A stretch of DNA of 64,000 nucleotides from Halicephalobus mephisto (lineage: Eukaryota; Nematoda; Chromadorea; Rhabditida; Panagrolaimidae), in NCBI GenBank assembly GCA_009193035.1, contig SWDT01000036.1:62001-126000 (forward strand). The letters are read 5' to 3'. A model generated the notes under the pieces. That model made no database searches. It worked only from the letters and a program-made list of their open reading frames with translations, and was not told the origin of the DNA. Below are positions 29,465-39,831 of the stretch, piece after piece (positions within the stretch are counted from its first letter, which is position 1; the number at the start of each line of letters is the position of its first letter). Both the position numbers and the translations under genes were made by a program.

Positions 29465-31328
29465 TTAATCATCATAAACGAGGTAAATGCCCGGCTGCAT
29501 ATGCTGTCGGTAACACTCTCGAATCGAATCGTAATCAAAGCTAAAGACTTCGTTGGGGATCAGCTGCTTCATCTTGTGACGGGATTGCTTGAGTTTCTGC
29601 TGATCCTTCCATTCACGATCTTTCTCCTTGAGGCGCTGTTTGCGTTCCTCTTCCGTTTCACCGGGGGGTCGTTCGCACTCGGCATCTTCACCTTCGTCGT
29701 TGGATAAGTAACCGTGCTCAACGAGGAAGCCGTCTTCTTCGTCGCTGTTGTCTTCAGGATCGACTTCTTCCTCTTCGTCAGAAAGACACTCATCTACGTC
29801 GTCGCCTTCTGGAGCTTCCCATTCAGCTTCGGAATCGTATTCGTAATCAAGGAGATCCTGGAAAACAAAAGTAAAAATTTGTGAAATTGTCTTGACAGGA
29901 ATTCCTGCAAATTTTCGCAAAATAGTCTAAAATTTTAGTTTTTCGTGATACTGATTTCGTAATCAGATTTAGAAGCTTCTAGATCTACTTAGGTAGATTA
30001 TAACTCTAGATCAGGATACATACTGAACTTATCATTAGCAAAACAAAAAGCACTTAATAGGGTGACATGGAAAGACATAATCCGAAATGTTCCAAGTTCA
30101 GCAGCGTACTGGCTCCGTCACTGAACTCGACCAGACGATGACTAAAGGGAAAAAGAAGAAATCAGGGCATATGGGGTACACAACCCTCTATCTACTCTTG
30201 GGAGTCAATAATTGTGCATGAAAGCACTGATAACTATCCGAAAAATCGAAATTGTTTGAAATTTTTTAACACTTACGTTGTCAGCAGCAAACGGCCTTCT
30301 ACCCGTAATCTTCTTGCTCTTTTTTCTCCAAGTGCCGTACCAGGGAGGTCTGTAGTCACTGTGGAAGTGGTAATACTTGGCTTTCATCGGACGGATCTTA
30401 GTCACCGGTTTCTCGGGCAATTTTTGAAGATAATCACTTTTTTCAACCGTAATCGTAAGGAGATTAGTTTGTTCTTGTGGAGTCAGGACTTCTCGGCCGT
30501 GGATAGGGGCGAGGGTCATGCCTTCCTTGATTTCGAAGTCAGAGAAGAGCCAGTGGTCCTTGGGGGCCTTGAGGAACTTGGGTTTGGACTTTTCTTCCTT
30601 CTGAACGAAACTCATCAGAAAAGCCGATTGTCGTTTCAGTTGTCGATCACGTTCTTCTTCCTGTTTTCGACGTTTTTCTTCTTCTTGACGTTTTTTTTCT
30701 TCAATTTCTTTTTTTTTAAGTTCGATTTGACGTTTTTTTTCTTCTTGTTGTTTTCGAACTTCTTCTTTTTCTTGTTTTTTACGAAGTTTTTCTTCTTCTT
30801 CAGCAAGTTTCCGTTTACGACGTTCCTCTTGTTCAGCAATACGACGAGCCACGGCTTCAGCCTTCATTTTTTGGATTTCTTCACGACGTTGTCGAGCGGC
30901 TTCCTCTTCCTGTCGACGTCGTTCCTTTCGTTCAGCTTCTTCTTGTTCTTTTTGAGCTTCTTTCAACCTAAAAACATCATTATATATAAAATTAAACAAA
31001 ATCCATATATAAAAAACCTTTTTTGTTGTTCTTTCCTTTCTCGTTCTTCTTGTTTGATTTTCTCCGCCTTCAGCCGGGCTTCCTCCTTCTCACGTTTCAA
31101 TTTTTCTTTTTCTTCTAGTTTTCGTTTTTTTTCTTCTTCTTTTTCCTTCTTTTTCTGTTCCATCATGGATTCCCGTTTTCTTTTCGTTCCTGGCGTCACT
31201 GGAATTTTGTCATCTTCATCGATAAAAATGACGTCATCAGAAGTCGTGTTTTCCTTTTCTTGAGAAGGCAAATCAGACTCATCGTTGAGTTTCACTCGTT
31301 TAGCTTCCGGAGACGATGGACCGGACAT
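29465..31328 (-). CDS. chaf-1: Chromatin assembly factor 1 large subunit (CAF-1 p150)
   Basis: Exons 31328-31018, 30967-30277 and 29857-29465 (464 residues). CAF-1 deposits H3-H4 behind replication forks. The N terminus is polar and acidic, followed by about 190 residues of K/E/R-rich coiled coil (the KER region), then SKPKFLKAPKDHWLF, the conserved core YYHFHSDYRPPWYGTWRKKS, and the acidic ED region with LLDYEYDSEAEWE and DGFLVEHGYLSNDEGE. The protein stops about 65 residues after this, so the C-terminal winged-helix region known in vertebrate and yeast proteins seems absent. XPB lies 203 bp upstream on the same strand. A TTTGTAG acceptor is 18 bp before the ATG. Confidence 0.93.
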
Positions 31329-31482
31329 TGTTAATCTGACAATTACCTACAAAGTAAAAACATAAAAAATGGAAAAGACGGCAACGATTATCGATCACGA
31401 AGGTCCGCGAGTCGAAACAATTCCACTTTTTCGCGCCAAAATTTGTCCTATCGTGAAAAACTCTTATTCTACCAGTTTTCCC

Positions 31483-31501
31483 TTTATTTTCCAAGTTTAT
31501 T
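31483..31501 (-). terminator. Two AATAAA poly(A) signals after XPB
   Basis: On the minus strand AATAAA occurs at 31501-31496 and 31488-31483, 31 and 44 bases beyond the XPB stop. About 135 bp later comes the acceptor that precedes the CAF-1 start, matching the spacing seen between genes in nematode operons. Confidence 0.6.
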
Positions 31502-31531
31502 TTCCATAAACAAAATAAATACTATTGATCT

Positions 31532-33993
31532 TTAAGATCTGAATTTCCTAAACAACGCATGTCTATGTTCATCATTCTTCCTCGAAGGACCGGAGTAACT
31601 CATCTGATTTCCTCCTGCCAAAGCGGCCATTGTTCCGTCTCGTCTATGGAACTTGGGTTGCGTTATGTCGTCTTCATCCTTGACGTCATCTTGATCAGCA
31701 TCGACATCAGCATCGCTAATTCTTAATAACTCCTTCAATATTTCTGTTTTTTGAGCATGTGTTTGAAGAATCAAATTCGCGTTTTTCATCTCCGGGATTC
31801 CGTTGACGATCTTATAAGCGTAGCCTTGGTTGATCAAGAATCTTTGTCTTCTCCTCGAGTACGTCATTTCAATAGTATCACACGAAACAAGAGAATAGAA
31901 ATAAGCGTTAAATTCATCCGTTGTGTTCTTTTTGGCTCTCAAAATACGACCAAGACGTTGGGCTTCCTGTCTACGACTACCGCCTTGACTTGAGACTTGG
32001 ATCAGAACATTGGCTTCTGGGAGATCGAACGAGGTGTCTGCAACCTTCGAAACCATGATAGCGCTGACTTTAGGGTTATATTGAAAGTTCTGAAGGATGT
32101 TCATTCTTTCAACTTGAGAAGTTTCACCGTAAAGGAACGGAAGTTGCATTTCTAGTGCGTAACGTTTCAAAGCATAGACGTTGTCTGAGAAAATAATTAT
32201 CTAAAACAAAAATATAGTTAAATTTAGACAGAACTGAACTTACTTTATCTCCTCTAGCCTTGTGATATTCCACCAAAAAGTGACAAGTCCTCATTTTGTT
32301 CGGATTCATGACTGCCATCAGGAGTTTCTTGGCCATGTTCGCCGTCAGATAATAAGTAAAAAAATCTCCCGGCATTTCGCACCACACTTCAGCACATTGA
32401 ACTTTCGCAATGTGACCTTCCGCCTGGAGTTCCATCCAGTTAGCTTCGTAAAGTTTCGGTCCGATCAAGAAATTAAGATCAGTAATCTTGTCGTCTTCTC
32501 TCACCAATGTCGCTGTCAATCCCAGTTTACAATGGGATTTGACTATTTGAAGCACTCTTCTGAACATCTTCGCCGGGATTGTGTGGACTTCATCGAGCAA
32601 CAGCAGTCCCCACTCGTGGCTTTTGATGTAGTTCATTGCTTCTTCCGCGATGTGGGTTCTTTTTCCTGTGTAAGCGACCATGGAGTAAGTGGATATGCAT
32701 ACTGTAGGTTTCTGAGCGTCAGGACCTGTAGGAACAAGATCTCTTGTTTCCCTAGTGAATCTGACGACTTGGTTATCTTGAATAGTCGACCACAATCGGA
32801 ATTGAGACTTCCATTGCTCGACCGAAACGTTACTCGTGGCCAAAACCAGGCATCTTTTGTTGATTGTTGTTGCTGCCGTCACTCCGACGAGGGTTTTACC
32901 AGCTCCGCAAGGCAGGACGATGATTCCAGAACGAGCTCTGCTGTTGCCGAACATCTTCCTCAAGGATTTCTCTTGATAAGGACGGAGACTAGTCGTCGGT
33001 TTCAGATCGATACCCAAATTTGGATTATGCTCGTCGTTTCTGAAATCGTATTCCGCAAGTAGTGGGTATTCTAATTCAATGCATCTTTTCTGGACAATTT
33101 CCAGGAATTCCGGCTTGATTTCAAAGGACAATATCTGGAGGTTCCTAATGGCATCTGCGTCGTCGTCTTCGTCGTTGTTTTCGATAACTTTGGAGTAGAA
33201 ATCAGTGATGTCGTTAGGGATGTTGGACTCGTCTTCACCGAGTTTCACAGTGTCCTGGAGACCGGGAATGACAGTCTGGAAATTACAAGATAAAAACGAA
33301 TTCCAAAACGACTGAAACCTGTTGGAAATTAGTCTGCGGTTGCTCGGTGATGTTGCCAGCGTCCACGAGGGCGCTTTGGATCGCTGAGTCCTTGAGCAAC
33401 TTCTGGATTATGTCGGAATGTCGGGATTCCACGAAATACCGATTCTGTTTCAGGACCAATTTCACTTTGCCGTAGCTCAAAGTACATAAAGTGATGAATT
33501 CCTTGATGCTGGTGGGTAGAGCAGTCTTGCAGAGCCGCTCCAGGTACTCAATGATGTCCTTCGTCACCAGTCCGATCGACACAGCGGCGTACAGGGAATA
33601 AGCGGTAATCTGGTACTCGTGAATGAACTCCGGTCGACATATAGGTTCGGCGATAGCAATTAGGAAGTCTCTAGCATGTTTGTACACCGGGGAATGGGCT
33701 TCAAGGTAGATGTGTCCGTCTTCTGTGATCCAGATGGGTCTCGACCGATGGTCCGACTTGAGCTTCATTTGCGAGTAGTCCTTGTCGCCATAGAGTTTGA
33801 ACATGAACGACTGTTGACTACTGTGCTTCATTTTGGATGTTTCGGCTTTCCTGCTGCTCATTCTCGGGACTAAACAAGTTCGAAATTCGATCCATATATG
33901 AAAACTCAAAAATCAACCTGGAATATCCTGAGTAGCTGTTTCGTCATCGCTGTCTCCGAAGCTGTCATCATTAGCCGGACGTTTTCTGTTCAT
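31532..33993 (-). CDS. xpb-1: TFIIH translocase/helicase XPB (ERCC3)
   Basis: Exons 33993-33918, 33869-33319, 33275-32244 and 32200-31532 give 775 residues (human 782). XPB is the ATPase of TFIIH that opens promoters and lesion sites in nucleotide-excision repair. Visible motifs: N-terminal damage-recognition-like domain ([15 protein letters not shown]), Walker [14 protein letters not shown], the DEVH box [14 protein letters not shown], the XPB-specific RED motif [19 protein letters not shown], and motifs V/VI ([27 protein letters not shown]). The start lies 3 bases behind a TCCCTAG acceptor. It is divergent from SPT16, with 424 bp between the starts. Confidence 0.98.
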
Positions 33994-34417
33994 TTCTAGG
34001 GACAAATAGAGAAAAACGGAATAAAAAAAGACAAAAGTGAAGAAATCCCCGGAATAGTAAAGGAAATTCGGAATTTCGTAATTTCGAAACTTTCCCTTTG
34101 GGACCGACGCGGGAAAAATCAGAAAAACTTGTGTCCGCGAAATTCTTGTTTTCATTCTTCTTGGAAATCTGCCTCGATTTTTCTTGTTTTTCGTCCGTTT
34201 CGTCTTTTGAAGTCTTCAGAACAGCTTTGTTGTCTCACTACAGTAGTGCTTTTGTAAAATTCATCTCGTCGCGAAATTCTGAAGTTTGGCTTTTCCTTTC
34301 GCAGAGCTTCATTTGTCCCGTGTCTTTCTCTCTAGGTTATCTTTTTGGATTATTTTGGTTTATTTCGCAGTTTCAGCTTGTGTATGTTAACGAAACCTCG
34401 GTTATATTAACGTCAAT
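33994..34417. promoter_or_regulatory. Shared upstream region of XPB and SPT16
   Basis: A 424-bp gap between divergent start codons that must hold both 5' UTRs and probably both promoters. No TATA box or coding frame stands out. An inferred acceptor for SPT16 (TTTATTTCGCAG) lies about 50 bp before its ATG. Confidence 0.5.
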
Positions 34418-37400
34418 ATGGCTCGCGTTAACAAGGAACGGTTTATGAAGCGGATCGGAAAGATCTACGAAACTTGGGTAAATTTCCGACTTTTCAGTTT
34501 TCGTTATTGATTGATGTAAATTTCAGAACAGCGAAAACGAGGAGCTTTTGTCAAATACCGATTGTATCCTGTTTTTGGCCGGAAGTAGTGATGAAGAAAA
34601 CGCTTATTCGAAATCTTCAGCCATCCAGGTACTTTCCCTATCTCCCGCGTGAAGATTCATATATGGACTTTCTTTCAGAATTGGCTCTTCAATACTCATT
34701 TAGTAGACACATTGCTTCTGTTGACGAAGAAAGGTGTTTACTTCCTCGGAAGTACGAAGAAGGCTCAGTATGTTGAGCCAGTCAAGTCTTCCACAGCCAA
34801 CGGCCTTATTCCCCCGATCCACATAATGTATCGCGAAAAGGCAGACAAGGATAAGAACAATTTCGACAAGTTGAATGCCATTATCGCCCAGGAAGGCAGC
34901 AAACTCGGTTATTTTGCAAAGGACAAGCCGGATACTGATTTCACGAAAGATGCACTTCAAGCAATTCAGAAGGCTGATCCTTCTCCAGTATGTTTCCACT
35001 GTGGTTCTAAGTTAAAGCAACTTTTTGTAGGAGATGATTGACCTCAATCAACCTTTTGCTACGTTGTTTGCCGTGAAGCAACCAGAGGAAATCGATCTTA
35101 TGAGGAAGTCTGCTCAATCTACAACCAACGCTTGGAAGTACTTCAAGAGCAAGGTCATCAATGCCATTGATTACGAGAAGAAGGTTCGTCACAGCAGATT
35201 TGCTGATGATATAGAGAAGGAAATGGTGGATGTGCAAGCTCAAGGAGATCTTTCCAGCAACTGCGAATCCTGTTTCACTCCAATCGTCATGTCTGGTACC
35301 AGCAAGTTCACGTTGAAGTTTAGTGCCGTTTCCCCGGACACTCAGTTGAATTACGGTTGCATTGTTGGAATTCTCGGATGTCGTTACAAATCTTACTGCT
35401 CGGCTCTTGGAAGAACAGTCCTCATTGAACCCGCGGAAGAGTTGGAGAAAACCTATGAAACTTTGCTTTGCATGGAAGCTGCGATCATGGAAGCTTTGAC
35501 CCCAGGAGCTGTTCTCAGTGACGTCTACAAGGCTGGGATAGATTACTTGAAAAAGAATGCTCCACATTTGGTGGAGAAAATTGCTCCTGGTCCCTTTGGA
35601 TTCTCTACTGGCTTGGAATTCCGTGAAGGAACTTACACCATCAGTCCTAAATGTAATGGTGTCGTGAAACAGAACATGGTGTTTGTCATCAACGTTGGTT
35701 TGAACAACTTGCCTAACAAATCCAAAAGGAAGGATGTCGCGAGAGATGCTGCTCTTTTTGTTAGTGATACTGTTTTGGTGTGTGAGTCTGGACCTGCTGA
35801 GAACTTGACAGCAGCTGCTAAGAATAGAGTGAAGAGCTTTGTTATCCGTGTTGAACAGGAAGAAAGAAAGCCGGTGAATGAGATTCTGCAACAGGGACGT
35901 AACCGAAGAAATGTCATTATGGAAGAACAGACTCGACATAAACTCACAAATGAAGATAGAAGGAAAAAGAAACAAGATGAAATTGCAGAAAGATTGAATG
36001 AAGCGGCGAGAGCTCGATTGGCAGGACTTACAACTGATAATAATGCCCCAACGTAAGTTTTTGGAAACTATTTCATGGGTAACTCTGACTATTTCAGAGC
36101 GAAGAAGTCTAATGTTTCTTATAAGAACAGAGAGAAGATTCCTGATGAACAAGAAATCTCGAAACTTCAGGTTTACGTAGATAGACGTAATGATTCCATC
36201 ATCGTTCCTATTTATGGAGTCCCGGTTCCTTTCCATATTTCAATGGTGAAGAACTGCTCCCACACTGAAGAAGGGGAGTACTTCTATTTGCGTATCAACT
36301 TCTTCCATCCTGGATCTCAAATTGGACGTGAAAATCAGAACTTTAGTCACCCGTTGTTGAATTTCATCAAGGAACTGACGTTCCGAGCCAGTAGTCTTAA
36401 GGAACCCGGAGAATTGACTGCACCTTCTGAGAATTTGGTTACTGCTTTACGTCTGATTAAGGATCTTCAGAAGAAGTTCAGAACCCAAGAAGCGGAAGAA
36501 CGTGAAAAGGAAGGAGCTGTCAAGCAGGACAAACTTAAGCTCAATCCTCCGGGATCTAAAATGGCTCCAAGACTGAAGGATTTGTATGTTCGTCCGAATA
36601 TTATTGCTAAACGTGTTACTGGTACTTTGGAAGCTCATGTTAATGGATTCCGTTATCACTCAATCAGAGGAGATGACATTGATGTTCTTTACAATAATAT
36701 TAAACATGCTTTCTTCCAGCCATGTGACAATGAGATGATTATTCTGTTGCATTTCCATTTGAAGAACCCTGTTCTTTGGGGCAAGAAGAAATATGTCGAC
36801 ATTCAGTTCTTTACTGAAGTTGGTGAAATTACGACGGATTTGGGCAAGTATCATCATATGCAGGATCGCGATGATATTCAGAATGAACAACAAGAGAGGG
36901 AAATGAGAAAGAAATTGAATGCGGCATTCCAGAATTTCTGTGAGAAGGTTACTCGTCAAACGAATGAAGCTGTTGATTTTGATCAGCCGTTCAATCAACT
37001 TGCTTTCTTTGGTGTTCCGTTTAGATCGTCGTGTACTTTGAAACCGACTTCTTCATGTCTTGTTAACTTGACTGAATGGCCACCACTTGTTATTACTTTG
37101 GATGAAGTCGAATTGGTCTCATTTGAACGTGTTAGCTTCCAAATTCGTAACTTTGATATGGTTTTCATCTTCAAGGATTACAATAAGAAGGTCCAAACAA
37201 TCAATTCAATTCCTTCAACTTCTCTGGATAATATCAAGGATTGGCTTAACTCTTGTGATATTCGGTATTATGAAGGTATTCAATCTCTGAATTGGGGTAA
37301 TATTATGAAAACCATCATCAAGGATCCAGAAGCGTTCTTTGAAAATGGTGGATGGAATTTCTTGAATGCAAATTCTGATGGTGAGCAAGAAGAAGGTTCG

Positions 37401-37664
37401 GAGGAAAGTGAAGATGCGTATTCTCCAACTGATGATGATGCTTCTGGGGAAGATGATGATTCAGATTCATCTGAAGTTGTTAGTGAGGATGAAAGCTCTA
37501 GTGAAGGTTCCCTTGATAGCGATGAAAGCTCGGGAAAAGATTGGTCTGATTTGGAAGAAGAAGCAGCTCGGGCTGATCGTGATAAAGAACGTGGAGAAGA
37601 AACCCGTGTTGCTCATAAGAGATCCAATTTCAAAGGTGGTCCTCCATCGAAGAAGAGGAAATGA
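34418..37664 (+). CDS. spt-16: FACT complex subunit SPT16
   Basis: Exons 34418-34477, 34527-34628, 34679-34987, 35031-36052 and 36098-37664 (1019 residues; human 1047). FACT loosens and rebuilds nucleosomes ahead of and behind polymerases. Order: N-terminal aminopeptidase-like domain lacking catalysis, including FGFSTGLEFREG- and GMVFSIN-like stretches; linker with TEQTRHKL-type charged helix; dimerisation and middle domains (KKSNVSYKNREKI, LKDLYVRPNI, GSLEAHVNGF-like GTLEAHVNGFRYHSIRG, YNNIKHAFFQPCDNEMI, TEWPPLVITLDEVELVSFER); C-terminal acidic tail of about 90 residues ending in GGPPSKKRK. All introns except the last are under 55 bp. RRP7 follows 347 bp downstream on the same strand. Confidence 0.98.
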
Positions 37665-38011
37665 ATTTTTTGACTTGTTATTTGTATACTTTCAAGTAAT
37701 TCCTGGCGTTTTTATATTCCCGTTGTCTACTGTTCTTTGTAATTGAGAAAGTTTCGCTTGTAAATCTTGATGAACTATAATGGTTCTTAAACCATTGGAT
37801 ACATTTGAATTTTTTTTATTTAGAAATGGACTTTGCGAGAGTTTTGTCCATTTGGGATTTTGACTGATAGTTTTTTAAAATGTACTGTAGAAGGTTATTT
37901 TCGTGGATTTGTAAGTGTAATTTGTTGACGGGAAGTTTTTTGAAATGTGGATTCTGAAAGATTTTTGTGAAATAGAAACTTGTAAGATTTGTTTTAATTT
38001 TTGTATTTTAG

Positions 38012-39665
38012 ATGGGAAAATTACGAGTGAAGAAAACTGATGAGAATTTCGAGAAGAAGAAAATTGGAATTATTAAGAAAAATAATGAGAAAATTGAAAA
38101 AGAAAAATTGAAGGAAATTATTAAGAAGAAGATTGATGATGGTTCTGGAAAAAAAGTAAAGAATATTTTAAAAAATAAGAATTTAAAAAAGAAAAATTTA
38201 AAAAATGTTTTAAAAATAGAAAATTCTGATGGAAAAAAATTAGAGAAAAAGAAAATTGAAAATAATTTAATTTTGGAAAAAAAATCAAAATTAATTAAAT
38301 CAGAAAATTATCCAAAAAATTTTTGGATTTTGAAATATAAAACAAAAGCGGATTCTGAAGTTGAAAGATGTCTGTTTTTGAAGCCTCATGATGGTGATGA
38401 GAAAGGATTAACGATAGCTAATGTTCCTCCGATTTATGGTGATGATGAAATTAAGCGAATTTTGGAATTGTTTGTGGAAGAAGGAAAAGTATTGAGTGTT
38501 TTTTTGAAGAGAGGAATTGGTGGTTTTAGTTCTGGATTTAAGGTTATGGTTGCTTATTTTGATTCGGAATTATGGCTACAGAAGTTTTTGGAAAATGTGA
38601 AGAATTCTGATGTAGTGAATTTGGATGAAATTGGAGTTGGACTTCCTGTTTTAGGTATAAAAAGTAAGTTTTTTATAATGAACTTAATTATAACTATTAG
38701 TTTGAAAAATGACAATAGTAGGAAAGTATTGGGTGTTTTGGGGAATTTTTAGAATAAGATTTGGAATTTAAGTTATTAATGATGAATGAACTCTTATTTT
38801 GGTGATTCTGTGGGTGAAATGGCAAATATGGCTAAGTTGGGGGTTTTTCCTGACGAATGTCAAGTGATTTTTTTGCAATGTGCACTGGAGATTATATAGT
38901 GGTGTATTTGAGGCTTTTGTTTCGGGGACTATGACGTCTGGAATATATTATAATAGTTTTGAAATTAATAATTGCTGTAGAAAATTTCTAAAGAGGAGTA
39001 ATGTTAGACATAGATTTGAATGACATCTGATGTGGGGTATATTGTAATTTTTTGAGAAGTTTGATGAATTGCGGTAGTCTACTATTGGCTGCAATTTGGT
39101 GTGTTGTGTGGTAGTAAGAAAGTACTGTGTGTTGGTGGGAACTTATCAGTAGGTTATGTAATTTTAGTCATTAGTGACTTTTTTGGAACTTGGAAGTTAT
39201 TAAATTTAGAACAAAGCTAATAGTTTTGGGATTATGGATCATACTGTATAGGAAGTGATGTGGTAATTGGTAATTTTAGAATATGCGATTGACTACAACA
39301 AGCAATTCAAGCCTTTGAAAGTCCTCCGGGAGCAGGTTGAAACAGCTGTATCTGGGTATGATGAACGTGTTGCGGAACAGAAGGCGGAGGCGAAGGAGAA
39401 AGGAACGGAAGTGAATGAAGAAGGCTGGACGACGGTTGTTGCTGGAAGTAGAGGAACTTTCAGAGCTCCGAAGGGAATTCGAAAGAGGATTCTTCAGAAT
39501 AAAGCGATGGAGAAAGTTGAATCGAAAACTTCTGAAGTTCAGTTTTATGGTCAGAAGCAGAAAATTCTTAAAAATGAAGCTGCTCAAAATGTTCACAAAA
39601 AGTTTGAAGAAAGTAAGAAGAAAATAGCTGAACTTAGAGCGAAAAGAAAATTTAATCCAATTTAG
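38012..39665 (+). CDS. rrp-7: Ribosomal RNA-processing protein 7 (RRP7A homologue)
   Basis: Exons 38012-38663 and 39280-39665 (345 residues; human RRP7A 280). RRP7 acts in 40S subunit assembly in the nucleolus. Recognisable: FLKPHDGDEKGLTIANVPPI at the start of the RRM-like domain, the EVNEEGWTTVV block (family form DEEGWVKV) and the terminal KKFEESKKKIAELRAKRKFN signature (family KKFEEDKQRIELLRAQRKFRP). The first 95 or so residues are a lysine/asparagine-rich extension not typical of the human protein. The ATG directly abuts a TGTATTTTAG acceptor, so it is trans-spliced or has a 5' UTR intron. AATAAA follows the stop near 39697. Confidence 0.9.
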
Positions 39666-39831
39666 ATATTTGTTAATTTGGTGATTGTTGAGTTTTAATA
39701 AATAGGAAATTTAAGTCTTGAGCTAACAGTGGGACCTGAGACGGAAAACGATCGCACGGACAAACTGGTCCTTTTTGCTTCTTGTTTTGTTGGGTCTGGT
39801 TAATCAATCGTTGAGGAAGTTTTTCCAAGTA

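Noticed and set aside
30214..31263. Plus-strand 349-codon Phe/Ser-rich frame
   Set aside because: It is the antisense of the CAF-1 KER coiled coil (GAA/AAG codons read backwards).
35007..36236. Minus-strand 409-codon frame
   Set aside because: Antisense shadow of SPT16, which has full family similarity on the plus strand.
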